This document shows positions 1 to 10,885 of a DNA stretch of 64,000 bases, piece after piece. Positions within the stretch are counted from its first letter, which is position 1. Each line of letters begins with the position of its first letter. The position numbers were made by a program, and so were the translations under genes. The notes beneath the pieces are model-generated. The model ran no database searches, was not told where the DNA came from, and worked only from the letters and a program-made list of their open reading frames with translations. Source of the stretch: Mortierella sp. BCC40632 (Eukaryota > Mortierellomycota > Mortierellomycetes > Mortierellales > Mortierellaceae); contig WAEK01000008.1 in the NCBI GenBank assembly GCA_011634665.1, positions 1,915,501 through 1,979,500 of the forward strand, given 5' to 3'.

Positions 1-868
1 GTACCCAATGTCCTGTGGATACGAAAGTCATCCAGATTAAACTTGCGTCGGGTTGCTGCCTGCTGTGGCTGTTTAACGCGCTGTTGTTGTGGTTGCTGCT
101 GCTGTTGTTGCTGCTGCTGTTGTGATGGTTGTTGTTGTTGTTGTTGTTGTTGCTGTTGTTGTAATTGTGTTTGCTGCTGTTGTTGCTGTTGCCTTGCTAA
201 CTCGGCAAGTCTTTGCGCTTGCTGGGCTTGTGCTTGAGCTTGTGCTTGAGCTTGTGCTTGTGCTTGTGCTTGAGCCTGGGCCTGTTGTTGTTGCAATAAT
301 TGTTGTTGCTGAACATCTGTTACCTGACCTTGAAGTCGTTGCTGTTGCTGACCCTGTTGTAAAAACTGTTGTTGCTTTTGGAGCTCAAGTTGCTGCTGTT
401 GCTCCAACAACTGTTGACGTTCTGAAAGGGTTGAATCTGCAGAGACCATCTCGGCAGACGGTGAGCCGGAATTGTCGATGGAAATGGTGCCGAAGTTGCC
501 GCTACAGCTGCTGTGCTTGAGTCGGGGCTGAATCTGGTTCTGATGGACGAGGTCGGGCTGACCCTGAATGGAACGTCGTTGGTGTTGCTGTTGTTGTTGT
601 TGTTGGTAGTGGTTGTTGTTACCGTTACCGTTGGTGTTGGTGTTATTGTTGTTGTTGTTGGGATGGTGATGGTGGTGGTGATGGTTATGGCTATGGTTGT
701 GACTATGGTGGTGTTGGTGTTGGTGATGGTTGTTTAGGATGGAGTCTTGCAGGGCGTAGGCAGGGATGCCGGATGAGGAGCCAGAGTAAAGTCCGGATGA
801 AGCGGAGAGACAAGAAGGGGAGCTGGCAGAGCTTGTGGTGCTAGTGCTGGAGCGATAGTGAGCCGAGG
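1..868 (-). CDS. cAMP-dependent protein kinase catalytic subunit, N-terminal extension (partial, runs off left edge)
   Basis: Reading the minus strand from 868 to 1 gives one open frame of about 289 codons. It starts with Ser/Thr-rich sequence, then a His/Asn-rich stretch (about 640-735), then long Gln tracts with Ala-Gln dipeptide repeats (about 90-420), then a basic TRRKFNLDDF segment. The last residues, LDDFRIHRTLGT, match the start of the kinase domain of fungal PKA catalytic subunits, just before the glycine-rich loop, so the kinase itself lies left of the window. PKA phosphorylates targets when cAMP releases its regulatory subunit. The exon appears to open after a pyrimidine-rich stretch ending in CAG at 869-871, phase 1. 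The upstream exon is not certain. Another AGC kinase is possible but fits less well. Confidence 0.72.
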
Positions 869-1162
869 CTGGGAAGAAGAAGAGAAAAAGATAAATGAAG
901 GGAGAAAGAGAGAGCGTGAGTGAGAGTGAGAGAGAGAGAGAGAGAAAGAGAGAGCGCGAGCGAGAGAATGGATGGATGGAAGGTAGGAGAAAAGAGAAGA
1001 AGAAGAGAAGAGAAAGAGAGTGAGAAAGAGAAAGAGAGCGCCGCGCCGCCGCCGTGTGCGTGCGTGTGTGCGTAACGCGCGCGTGCAGGGACGGAAACAG
1101 ACAGACAGGGCGAGTCCCCGGATCCATTTAAAACAACGTCGCATATGTATAAAACCCCCGTT

Positions 1163-1196
<34 letters not shown>

Positions 1197-1206
1197 TGAG
1201 AGAAAT

Positions 1207-1250
<44 letters not shown>

Positions 1251-2594
1251 AAAGAGAAAGAGAGAAAAAGTGGAATGAGAAATGAACGAAATGAGAGAAA
1301 TGAGAAAGAGAAGGATGATTGCAATGGATACCGATGGATAGAGACGAGGATGAAGAAAAGAAAAGAAAAGAAAAAAACGCGTTGAACAAAGAGAAGAAAA
1401 GAAGAAGAAGAAGAAGAAGAAGAAGAAGAGAGAGAAAAACCCCCTACTATTACCCCCCATTCTCAATCCAATGCTCCTCTTCCTCTTCCTTTTGCCTCTT
1501 CCCTCCCCCCTCCCTTTCTTCTTTCTTTCTCGGCAGAGTTGCACAACCAAGAGAGTGAGAGTGAGAGAGAGAGCAAGAGAAAGAGCAGGTGCAAGAGCAA
1601 AAAAGAAAGAAAAACAATATCAACTACAGCGACTACTCAGTAGTAACTCTCCCCAAAAAACTTCTGGGACCATGGACCATGATGAACCACCATGAGAGTA
1701 AGGGAAGGGCCGCAAAGGTATTTCGCAGAGCTGGTGCATGGCATGGCAATCCCGATATGACATCCATCCCATCCGAGCCAGCAAAAAAAAAATCCAGCTC
1801 AGACAGACAATGGTCTGAAAGGAGACACAAAAAGAAAAGCCGCCCACAGGAGGTAACAACAGGGACACTTTTCTCTCAATCTCTGGCTTTTTCTTTTTCT
1901 TTCTCTCTGCCTAGTCAAGCAGCCAACCCTTATTGCGCTTGGTCCACCTTTATCTCTCTCCCTTTTGGTCAAAAAGGCAAAAGGAAAAAAAAAAAAAAAA
2001 AAAAAACAAAGGAGTCGAATCGAGAAAGAAACGAAACGAAACGAACCCAAAAGAGAGGATGACCTCGAGTTTGCTTCGGGGCAACTACCTCGGGAATACA
2101 TCAAGGGGAGAAGGATGGGTTTGTTCATCATCAACATCATCGTCATTGTCATCATCTCATGGGGGTTTTGATCTCTCTCTGTCTCTCTGTCTCTTTATGC
2201 TCAACACGTACTTGTACACGTCCCTTCCCTTTCTATCCAGACAAGTCTCCGAACACACGGAACCCTTTTTTTTTTTTTTTTTCGGTCCAGCGCGGACCAT
2301 CCATTCGGTATCTTTTCCTTCCAGCACGGTCTCTCTCTCTCTCTCTCTCCTTTGCCCACCTTCTCCTTTCGCCCTTGTTTTCCGTTCAATTATTTTTTTT
2401 TCTTTTGGACAATTCCCTTCTATTCTTTTTTTTTTTTCTTTCTTTGCTTCTTCTCCTGTGGGCCTGATTCTTTTTCCTTGCGACGATGAAGAATGAGAAA
2501 GTCGCATCGAATGCGGTCGACGGCTTTGTTGTTGTTGTTGTTGAGAAGTAGAAGAAGGAGAAACATTTGGGCAATCATTTCCCTTTTCTCTCAC
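869..2594. other. GA/CT-rich region upstream of the PKA exon, no clear gene
   Basis: This stretch is dominated by GA repeats on the plus strand (about 900-1260), which are CT on the minus strand, as expected for a pyrimidine-rich intron or 5' leader of the PKA gene. It also has GAA runs near 1395-1430 and an A-run near 1987-2006. No conserved protein segment was recognised on either strand. Confidence 0.5.
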
Positions 2595-2984
2595 TTTTTT
2601 CTCTTTGTCAGAGTCCTCAAGGATCGATCCTAATCGTGACAAAGACAATGCAGAGAATGAGGAGGAGCCTTTGAATGTTGAACCCTTGGGATAGGACCCG
2701 GCCGTAGGAGAAGAAGGGGCTGAGCTCTGGGATGTGGAAACAGTCGTCAGAGACGTGGACGTGGTCAAGGTCGAGATGGCCGAGACCGAGGAAGAAGAGG
2801 ATAAGGACCGAGACGAACGACAAGAAAGGGAGGCAAGCGAGGTCGGTGTAGGCAGATACTCGATTGAGGATGACGGTCGCTTCTTTGACGAGGTCGAGTG
2901 TGGAGGAGAAGAAGAAGGAGAGGAAGAAGACGAAGAAGAAGAAGAGGATGACAAGGAAGAAGCACGCTTGATGACCGAGAACAT
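2595..2984 (-). CDS. Candidate Ser-rich first exon, unassigned
   Basis: An ATG at 2984 (minus) opens 130 codons that end exactly at a strong splice donor, GTGAGA, at 2594. The peptide begins MFSVIKRASS and is very rich in serine, with Pro, Thr and Lys patches and a charged end, LEDSDKEKK. It resembles unstructured N-termini of fungal signalling proteins. It ends in phase 0, so it cannot join directly to the PKA exon at 868, which needs phase 1. It may be a first exon of another transcript, need an intermediate exon, or be a chance ORF in low-complexity DNA. Confidence 0.3.
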
Positions 2985-3035
2985 GGTCGGGGTAAAGAAA
3001 GAGAGAGAGAAAGAGAAAGAAAGAGAGAAAGAGAG

Positions 3036-3076
<41 letters not shown>

Positions 3077-3549
3077 CGGTCAAAGGACAGGGAGGGCTCA
3101 AGGGCGTGCACGCGTGGTCAATAGGGCGATCGTGAGAGTGAAGGAGAAGGGGAGGCGGCCAACGAGTTTGCTCGAAACACGGATAGGAAAGAAGGGGAAC
3201 AGAGGAATCGTCTCTCGTCTCCGAGGTGGGTTCAGCGCGATTTGGCGGGAAACACAGCTGTGGGCCTGCCTCTTTTCTGGACGTGTTTGGGGTGTGTGGG
3301 GGGTTGTGGGGTATGAACGAGTATGTGGAGAGAGAGAGAGCGCGCGAAGAGCAAAGAGCGAAGCAAGAAAGAGAAAAAGAGGGATAGAAAGAGATCGAGT
3401 GTGGAGAACTGTCTGTGCTCTGAGAAAGTAAGAGTGAATACAAGAGAGAGCGAGTGAGAGAAAGAGGATGAATGTGGGGAGCGTGTGTATGGTGTGCGCA
3501 AAGGTGTGCTGTGTATGTCTGTGGAGCAAAAGAATAAGAGAGTGAGAGT

Positions 3550-3583
<34 letters not shown>

Positions 3584-4258
3584 AAAGAGAGAAAGCAGAA
3601 GCAGGCATTTGAAATACACAAGGAACAGCGCGAGCCAAGCACATTCACACACACGCACACAAATTTGCAGCGCTAGCCATGCACGGCCCCAAGGGATTCT
3701 CCACGTCCATCAGAGCCAATGCTCTCCATCCCTTATGTGTGTGTTCACCCCTCTCTTTCATACAAGATATGATAGGCGAGACTGATAGAGCAGCAGGAGG
3801 AAGCAGAGGAGAAAGAGGAGGAAGGAGAAAAGAGGAGGAAGAGGAGAGGCCAATTGCCAATGGACGTCGGCATGGGGCGATATCGGTGTGGACAAGTGCA
3901 CTGTCCGGTCCAAGGGCCCACGAAACGAGATAGCAAATCTGGACGAGATTAGGCGCAAGTCATGGTCGAGTACAGCCCAATGGCCGAGAGACAAGGTCCG
4001 AGAGAGCAAGAGATGCCCCTGCTGCACAACTCATGCTTCCCCCACCCAACCCCTCCTCATCGTCCTCCTTTGTTGTAAAGGAGAGATGGCATTTTATCGA
4101 TTTGTGCGATATAACAATCGTGAAGTACTAGCACCATCCTAATTGAGTGTGTACTTCAATAGGGGAAAGAAAGAAAAGAAAGAGCAAGCAGACAAGCAAG
4201 CATGGCAGATAAACAGACAGAGTCCACAGCACACTCTCTCTGCTGATCTCTCTCTCTC

Positions 4259-4291
<33 letters not shown>

Positions 4292-4308
4292 TTCTTTCCC
4301 TCCCTCTC

Positions 4309-4341
<33 letters not shown>

Positions 4342-6116
4342 AAAAAACAAGGCCAAAGAGAGGCAAGCCAAAAAAATCAAAGCCGAGACTTCTTCTCGGG
4401 CAGACGCGGACACAGGGGCAGGGCCGAGATGTTTCGCGTTCGCACTCGCGCCTGACGAATGAATCGATGTGTGGACAAGACCACGACAACGAAAGCCCAT
4501 GCAGGATCGAGTAAGCCATGGCACCTTTTTTTTTTTTTTTCCTCTCTCTTTTCTTACCCTCTCTCTCTCCTCTTCCCTCTTTGTACACATTTCCTGGGCA
4601 GTGGAAATGAGCATGCTCTCCCCCCCCCCCTCTCCTCTCCTACTCTAGAGCGCCCTCTCTCTGTCGCAGAGACAGACATACTCTCCACGCAGTTCCATGA
4701 AAGAACCACAACCTCTCACTCCTATCGTCTCGACCCATGCAGGGGACCCTGCGACCATCGAGAAAGGCTAAATGAAGACCTTCTCTCGAGAGCATAATCT
4801 TGCCAAAACAGTGTCTTTTGCCTGGTTACATGGTCTTTCAGTCCAATGAACCGTGAATAGAGGTCATTCGCGAGCAAGAACAGGGGAGAGGAGACCATTT
4901 CTTGGTCTATTGACGGTCAACTCTCGATGCATTGACCAAATGATGTCAAAGTATCCCCTTGCGACACTTGGCCACCCTTTGTACTCTTGTCTAGTCCCCT
5001 CTTTCCTCTGGTCACTACCTTCTCCCCCCTCCCCCTCCTAACAGGGCATCCTGGCCTACCAGATGGGATTCGAATCACTTTCATCTTCAAAGTGTTTCGC
5101 TTAAACCCTTCTATACAAGCAGAATTTCCTCCGCTTCGTCGCCGGGCCGCCCGGGCCTGGCGGTAGGTTGGCACTTTCCCCCCTGCTCCTGCTCCCACTC
5201 ATGCTCCTGAGCCATTGGAGAAGAGAAAATAAAAGAGAGAGAGAGAAGTATGCATGCACAAGTATGCAAGAGACACTCGCATCTGTTCATTTCTTTGCCA
5301 CAGTCCGGCATGGGCCTTTCCTCTCCAAATCCCATTGCCTCACATCATTTTCTCCCCCACCCCTCCTTCCCTCCCCCGCATTTCCCCCGTTCCCTCATGA
5401 CATGACAAACCAAATGTAATGCAACCTCGATTGTATGAACAGACCTGCGCCTTTAGTGAACACAAGAGCCGCGCAATTCTCTCTCTCTCTCTTTCTCCAC
5501 GGCCCGTGCAGCCCCGTAGACCTGGGCCGAGATCGTACCCCGTCGCCAGTACTCTCTACCCCATGCCGTATCCTCCACTACGGATATTCTGCTTCCGTCC
5601 TTAATCCTCCTTTTGTAGAGAGAAGCATGTTGGACTGTGGTTCGAGGTGATGGGTAAGAGGAGGTAGAGGGGTAGGTGGAAGGGAGGAACCATTACCCCT
5701 CCCCTCCCCTTCTTTCAGATAGACTAAAATACCCCCTTCCCTGTCTCCATCCCTTTGACTCTACGCCGGTCCTCTTCCTTCTCCCTCTCTCTCTCTCCTT
5801 CCAACCTCCCAACCGGTTTTTTTTTGTTGTTGTTTTTTCTCGCAGAGAATGTAGTTGAGTGGCGGATCTATTGCTCGATGATGGTCATCGTCTGTGCATG
5901 TGTGCCGCTAGGCTTTGGAAGAGGAGGAGTGAATGGGAGAGGAAAGGGGTTGGGGTTGGGGGAAGAGAAGTAAGAGAGGCCAATGATCTGCCCAACGACA
6001 GGGGGTTGGTGGAGAAAGAAAGAAAGTGTAACCAATGGGACATTGGACTAGGGACCCAATCATCCTACAGGTTGGTTTTGTTGATTTGGTTTTTGCTTTG
6101 GTCGTTGTCATGGTCG

Positions 6117-6147
<31 letters not shown>

Positions 6148-6201
6148 CGTTTTGTCTAGGGGGTAGCATGAGCATTATTAGATCACGTCAGACTCATTTA
6201 C
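2985..6201. repeat. Microsatellite-rich non-coding stretch (GA and CT tracts)
   Basis: GA-rich runs lie at about 3000-3074, 3310-3400 and 3540-3590. CT-rich runs lie at about 4235-4310 and 5780-5800, and a TTG run at about 6117-6147. Long reading frames here are low-complexity Ser/Leu or Arg/Glu strings expected from such repeats. I see no supportable gene. Confidence 0.5.
4237..4340. repeat. CT tract followed by GA tract: potential hairpin
   Basis: A CT/CTTT-rich tract (about 4237-4308) is followed directly by a GA tract (about 4309-4340), meeting at CTCTCGAGAG. The two halves are largely complementary, so the strand can fold on itself. Each half is also a polypurine-polypyrimidine tract able to form triplex DNA. 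Confidence 0.6.
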
Positions 6202-6286
6202 CTTGAGTGGCATGGCTAGATTGAAGGCTACGGTTGGTCGATCTCTTGCGGATCGTCTTGTCCAAGAGCTTGCTGAGTAGGGCCAT
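6202..6286 (-). CDS. Candidate short first exon, unassigned
   Basis: An ATG at 6286 (minus) opens 28 codons beginning MALLSKLLDKTIRKRST. They run to a good donor, GTAAAT, at 6201, in phase 1. Phase 1 is what the PKA exon starting at 868 requires, so this could be the first PKA exon, but that would imply a 5.3-kb intron, very long for a fungus. It may instead belong to an unrecognised gene or be chance. Confidence 0.22.
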
Positions 6287-7719
6287 GTTGAACCAATTTT
6301 CCCAGGGGAAGGGAAAGGGACGAGGTAGTTGAGTGGAGGTGAGGTAGGAAGAGAGAGAGAGAGAGAGAGAGAAATAAATAGACGCGTGTATTTGCTCAAC
6401 GTGTGGACAAGAAAAACGTCTGGTAGAGAAAGCGGAAAAAAGAAGAGGAAAAAAGAAGAAGACGACGACAAAAAAAGAAAAAGAAAAGTGAAAGAGGATA
6501 GTAAAGTGGAGAAAGATACGAAGGAGTGGGGGGTTCGTGGGGGGGGGTGCGTGGTGCGTGGTGCGTGCTCACTTGCCTCTACGGCAAGCTTCCTTTTTCT
6601 TTTTTTCTCCGAGGCTCTTCTCTGTCCAGGGAGTCACTTGCAGAAGATGAACACAGACGCAATGAAAGGTACACGCTAACTGGAAAGGGGAGAACAGAAG
6701 AAAATTTCAAGACAGGACCGTGAATGGAGTTGGAGTTGATGGAATGAGAATCACAATGGTTGGGTGAATGGAGAAAGAGAGAGAAAGAGAGAGAGAGAAA
6801 GAGAGGAAAGAAGAAAGAAAGAGAAAGACAACGAGAGAGAGAGAGATATAGAGAGATAGAGAGAAGAGAGGAGAGAGGAGAGTAGCCAATGGCGCAATGG
6901 TGGCCATGAAAGTGGCTGCCAAACAGGCGCGTCTCGATTGCATCCGTGCCTGCGACAAGGAGACACAACCCTCCTCCCCTTCCTCTTCCTCTTCTTCTCC
7001 TTCCTGTTCCTCCTTCTCTTCCTCCGTGCCCAAGACACCCCCGGGGCTCCCATGATCCAGACAAAAAGAAAAAAAAAAAAAAAGAAACGCCTCAATTGTT
7101 CATACTTTTCGTTCTCAATTGAACTCTTGTGCCGGACTGTCCGTCACCTTCTCCTCCCGGTAACCGCTCCCGTCGTATCCTTTTTTTTTTCTTCTCTTTC
7201 TTCTTTTTTTCCCTTCCCCAACCCCTTCTCCTGGCTCCCTTTTCTAGGGGTGCATTGCTTCTTGGGCGCCTTTTTCCTCGACCACACCCCGCAAAAAGGA
7301 ACAAAAAAAAAAGAAAATATCGAGAGAGAGGGAGAGAAGAGACTCGGAAAGTTACTCGTCCTGTCCCTTGCCCCCCCCCCCCAGGGCTATTCCCCGCCCA
7401 AAAAAGGCAGCAGGAGAAAACTAAAAAATAACAACGGTTGCAAGATTGATTGGTTTCTGCTCATGCCAATGGGTTCTTGATGATGGACCCCACACTCACG
7501 CTGCAAGTCAGGCATGTCGAACCATTTAGTGCTAGGTGTCAATTTGGCTGATATGCGTCCATCTCTCTCTCTCTCTCTCTCTCTCATGTGTGTGTATAAT
7601 GAGTTTATGTTTTGTATGCGCGTGCCTGTCTTGTCTGCGTTGAGGTGGGTGTGTTTAAGCATGTTTTTGGTCCCCACACCAAAGTGTCTCCCCCCCCTCC
7701 CTCCTCCCTCTTCCTCTCC

Positions 7720-7750
<31 letters not shown>

Positions 7751-8565
7751 TTTTTCTAGGCACATTTCGTGCTTACCATACTATGGTTGCCGTGTGCCTG
7801 TTTTTTTTTGCAGGAAAGGGCGAATAAACCCCTATCATAGGCGCATACCATTATTTTTATATTATGCTATGCCATGCGTGAAAACACACAGACGCAAACA
7901 CACATTGTAACACGCGCAAAAAAAAAACCAACAACGGTTGCGACCTATATAATTTGCATGCTGCATCCCATTCGTTGGTTCAGTTTTTGTTTGTCTGTCA
8001 CATTCTGCTTTCGCCAGTTTGACAACCTCAATCTCAACCTCGCCGCCCCCTTTTTTTTTTTTTCTTAGTGAAAAACTTCTATTCATTTTAAATATTTTTT
8101 TTTTTTCTTCTCCTGTATGAACACCAACATTCCTCTACAAGGTCATCCTTTTATTGATTGATTTATCCTCGCGTTTTAGATGTTTGCCGACCTGGGACCT
8201 CTGCACAATGCTTTTTCTTTTTTTTTATTTTCAGCTGCTTCTGCGTATGTAAAAGAAAAGGTAGCGCACTGCATCTCGAAGGTGTTACCGTTATCAGTAA
8301 ACGCCTTTTTGCGCTCCAGTGCAGAAAAAGGAAGAAGAGAAAAAGAAGAAACAAAAGAAGAAGACCAAGAAAGAAAAAGAAAAAGAAGAAGAAAAAGAAG
8401 AAAAAGAAAAGGATAAGGATACGGATAAACCCCGTGAAAACAAGAGAAATACAAGGGGCTGGGGCTCCGTTCTTGATCGCGCGAGAATCAGCCCTTTCGA
8501 GCCTGGGGCGACGGCAGCGCTTCTTTCAAGGCAAACTCCAAAAAAAGGAGAAAGGACAAAAGATA
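6287..8565. other. Low-complexity intergenic stretch
   Basis: GA tracts (about 6340-6370 and 6770-6870), a CT run (7562-7584), and long T and A runs (7720-7756, 8395-8410). One possible 48-nt exon on the minus strand, 7547-7500, is bordered by a CAG acceptor and a GTGAGT donor and encodes KLTPSTKWFDMPDLQ; see findings. Nothing else supportable was seen. Confidence 0.4.
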
Positions 8566-8637
8566 TAGCAAAGGGTGGTTTCGATCCACCGACCTCTGGG
8601 TTATGAGCCCAGCGCTCTTCCTCTGGGCGACTTTGCT
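8566..8637 (-). tRNA. Initiator tRNA-Met (CAT)
   Basis: A 72-nt cloverleaf on the minus strand. The acceptor stem AGCAAAG pairs with CTTTGCT, followed by discriminator A. The anticodon is CAT at 8605-8603 in the loop CTCATAA. Initiator marks are the A1:U72 pair, three G:C pairs closing the anticodon loop (GGG/CCC), and A54 and A60 in the T loop. It is identical over all 72 nt to the plus-strand copy at 49691-49762, and both are followed by TATATCTTTT, a likely Pol III terminator. No intron. Confidence 0.95.
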
Positions 8638-8644
8638 TTGATCA

Positions 8645-8745
8645 CCTTATATCTGGAACTCGACCGCCACCAATTTATTCCTCCCTGACCAAAACCGTTA
8701 TTTCCTTCCAATCACTAATTCCTTGCCAAACGCATACTATGGCAT
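8645..8745. repeat. Dispersed repeat, copy 1 (partner at 16150-16242)
   Basis: The segment containing CGCCACCAATTTATTCCTC and a diverged CCGTTATTTCC block is repeated in the same order at 16150-16242. It starts a few bases from the tRNA. Both copies are followed by LINE-like insertions. The parent element is not recognised. Confidence 0.6.
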
Positions 8746-8775
8746 AGGACCAACTACAAAAAAAAAAAAAAATCC

Positions 8776-9331
8776 TCCTTCTTTCTCGGGTGGCCCACTG
8801 TTTTGTCAGCTACATCGAGTCGCAGTCAACTGAAGTCTTATGGAAAGAACGCTGTGAGACAACGGTGGCATGGGAGACAAGACATGGAATCACCCCGGGG
8901 AAGAAGAAAGGCCCTTCCCAAGGAGCGAGAGGACGCTGGAGCGATGGCTATGGGTTTGCATGCCCTGCTGACGCCTGCCAGTGCGGATCCCTTCTTGTTG
9001 ATCACCAGGAGCAACGATGCCCAGGAGCACAGAACGACGCAGCGTCGGCTGATACCTCCCTGCTCGATAGTCTAGCAGGACGGCGACATTTGGGGGTGTT
9101 GGAAAGGATGGGGAGGATACCTTTCCGGTAACGGTCTTTTTCTCAACTATTTAAACGTCTCGAGAGAGACGGCAATCGTTGCTCGGGGCAACAGCCACGT
9201 GAGCTGTTATGGTTGATGGAGGGTTGCCACCGCAAAGCGGTGGCCGGGGCTAGATTAGGTTTTCTTAGTTTAGTTTTGCCTGCACGGCTATTCCAACGGA
9301 AACAGATTGTTATAAAAAAAAAAAAAAAAAA
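8776..9331 (+). mobile_element. 5'-truncated LINE-like fragment ending in poly(A)
   Basis: A degraded frame at about 8790-9131 encodes a segment with WKERCETTVAWE followed by GI. This parallels WGQRCDTTVNWE plus GI in the better-preserved LINE-like copy at 16262-17205. The fragment ends in an 18-nt A-run at 9314-9331, the expected 3' end of a non-LTR retrotransposon. I could not identify a target-site duplication. It sits just before the LTR tail of the chromovirus, perhaps inserted into that LTR. Confidence 0.5.
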
Positions 9332-9342
9332 TCCCTCACCAT

Positions 9343-9415
9343 GCAGCAGTATATAAATACCTCTCACCACCCTCTAATAAACGGCAGTTCATTCTCAACC
9401 ATCGTTCCTGTTATA
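9343..9415 (+). repeat. LTR tail of the chromovirus (R-U5 part)
   Basis: Contains TATATAAATACC and CTAATAAACGG, plausible TATA and polyadenylation signals. It is nearly identical to 15280-15353 (direct), and its first part matches 15943-15984 (inverted). The upstream part of the LTR is lost or was displaced by the LINE-like insertion. Confidence 0.75.
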
Positions 9416-9427
9416 TGATAGCAAAGG
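9416..9427 (+). other. Primer-binding site, initiator tRNA-Met
   Basis: TGATAGCAAAGG directly follows the LTR tail. It matches 11 of 12 bases of TGGTAGCAAAGG, the complement of the 3' end (with CCA added) of the initiator tRNA encoded at 8566-8637 and 49691-49762. Confidence 0.7.
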
Positions 9428-9613
9428 AATTTTTTTTCCACCCCTGACACCCTGAACATTACTTTTCAAGTTGACCTCCCCGTCGCCCCCGTCTTCCCCG
9501 TCCACCGCCCTAACCCTGTCCCCTGCTCTCTCCCACACCCCCACACCCCTACCAAACGACCCCCTGTCCCTCTCGACCCCCTGTCCGCCGCATTCGACCG
9601 TTTGTCTATCACC

Positions 9614-10554
9614 ATGTCTACCGTTGCTCCCACCACACCTTCACATAAGTACCCCCTTCCAGACAAATTCAAAGGAGGTCGCGATGGATTTTCTGCACAA
9701 GCATGGTTAAAAAGCGTTAGACGCTACCTCCTCGCCACCTCCGTCCCCGAGAACATCCAAACAATTGTCGCAGTTTCACTTTTGGATGTGGACGCGGCAT
9801 GTTGGTTCGATGGATCAGGATTGAGCGACACTGCCTCCTTCATAGACTTTGAGAAAGACTTCTCCGAGATGTACATCCCCTGCCGACTTCACACGCACCA
9901 TCCGCTCCAAGTTGTTCAACCTACGAATGACTTCTACTGTCGAGACCTATGTTACCGAGTCAAAAAGACTTCTTACTGCCTTACTGACCGAAGCTAAAAC
10001 CGCCGAAGTCAGAGCTGATATCGAGAATACGGCCCACATCAGATTTGTCGATGGCTGCCCTAAAAGCTCTCCAACAACTCCTGGAGGCCTTGTTCATCTC
10101 CAAGGATCTCTCTGTCTACGAGCTCTTCGCTGCAGCTGAGAAGTTCGACCGAATCTACAACTTCCAACCAGACCACGCTGGTACCAAAAGTAAGAATACA
10201 ACGAACACCCAACCTTCTGTCGTTGCTTCCAACTTCCAGCCCCAGCACCAATCGCCCATGGCCATGGAAGTGGACAATCTTCGGTTCGAGATTAATGCCC
10301 TCAGGAAGGAAAATAATAGGCTCAAGCAAAACGGCAATAATCGTCAGAATAAAACAGGCCTCAAACCCCTCTCCCCTTCTGAGCGCCAATGGTTGCGAGA
10401 CAATAACGGCTGCTTCAAATGCCGTGAGTTGGGTCACCATCAACGAGATTGCCACGTCAACAAACCCCCATCCCGGCCCGCAAGACTAAACAACATATCG
10501 GTTAATGAGGACTCCTCCCCAGAGTCGGGAAAAGTCTCCGGCAATCAGGATTAG
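9614..10554 (+). pseudogene. Chromovirus gag (frameshifted)
   Basis: The start is ATG 9614. A capsid-like segment (WLKSVRRYLLATSVP, WFDGSG) runs to about 9880. The frame then changes twice (about 9885 and 10050) before a block with FDRIYNF, a short coiled coil and a CCHC zinc knuckle (CFKCRELGHHQRDC, about 10410-10454), ending at stop 10552-10554. Gag packages the element RNA. The internal frame changes mean it cannot be translated as one protein. Confidence 0.85.
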
Positions 10555-10885
10555 TCCAGGACCTGATTGCCGATGCCCCCTCCTCTTGTTCTCTGGACAA
10601 GGGAGTGTACTAGTTCCAGAGTTAAGTTGTAGTTCTTCTGAATTAAAAATTAAGCTCCAAAACCAAAACACTTCCCCTTCGAACATTCCTCATGCATGTA
10701 AACTTTTCAAAGAATCTGACGACAGTTACTCCGACCCTGTCACACCTACCCGTACCACGCCAACCACCCTTCTACCTAGGTCGATTGAGGCAGTGGACCT
10801 GGACCCATCTGACCCTCTCTCATCTCTAGAACCCGCCGTGGCCCGCGCGCCATTCGCTTACAATCGGCTACATCGAACAGCACGA

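Noticed and set aside
43..737. Plus-strand ORFs made almost only of Cys or Val
   Set aside because: They are antisense to the Gln/Asn/His tracts of the PKA N-terminal exon; composition is a repeat artefact.
734..1550. Overlapping minus-strand ORFs (Ser/Leu/Phe-rich)
   Set aside because: All three frames are open because of GA repeats; no frame is favoured and none matches the PKA exon frame.
2157..3644. 495-codon minus-strand ORF rich in Ser and Leu
   Set aside because: Most of it is translated CT microsatellite. Only the part from ATG 2984 to the donor at 2594 is worth keeping as a weak candidate.
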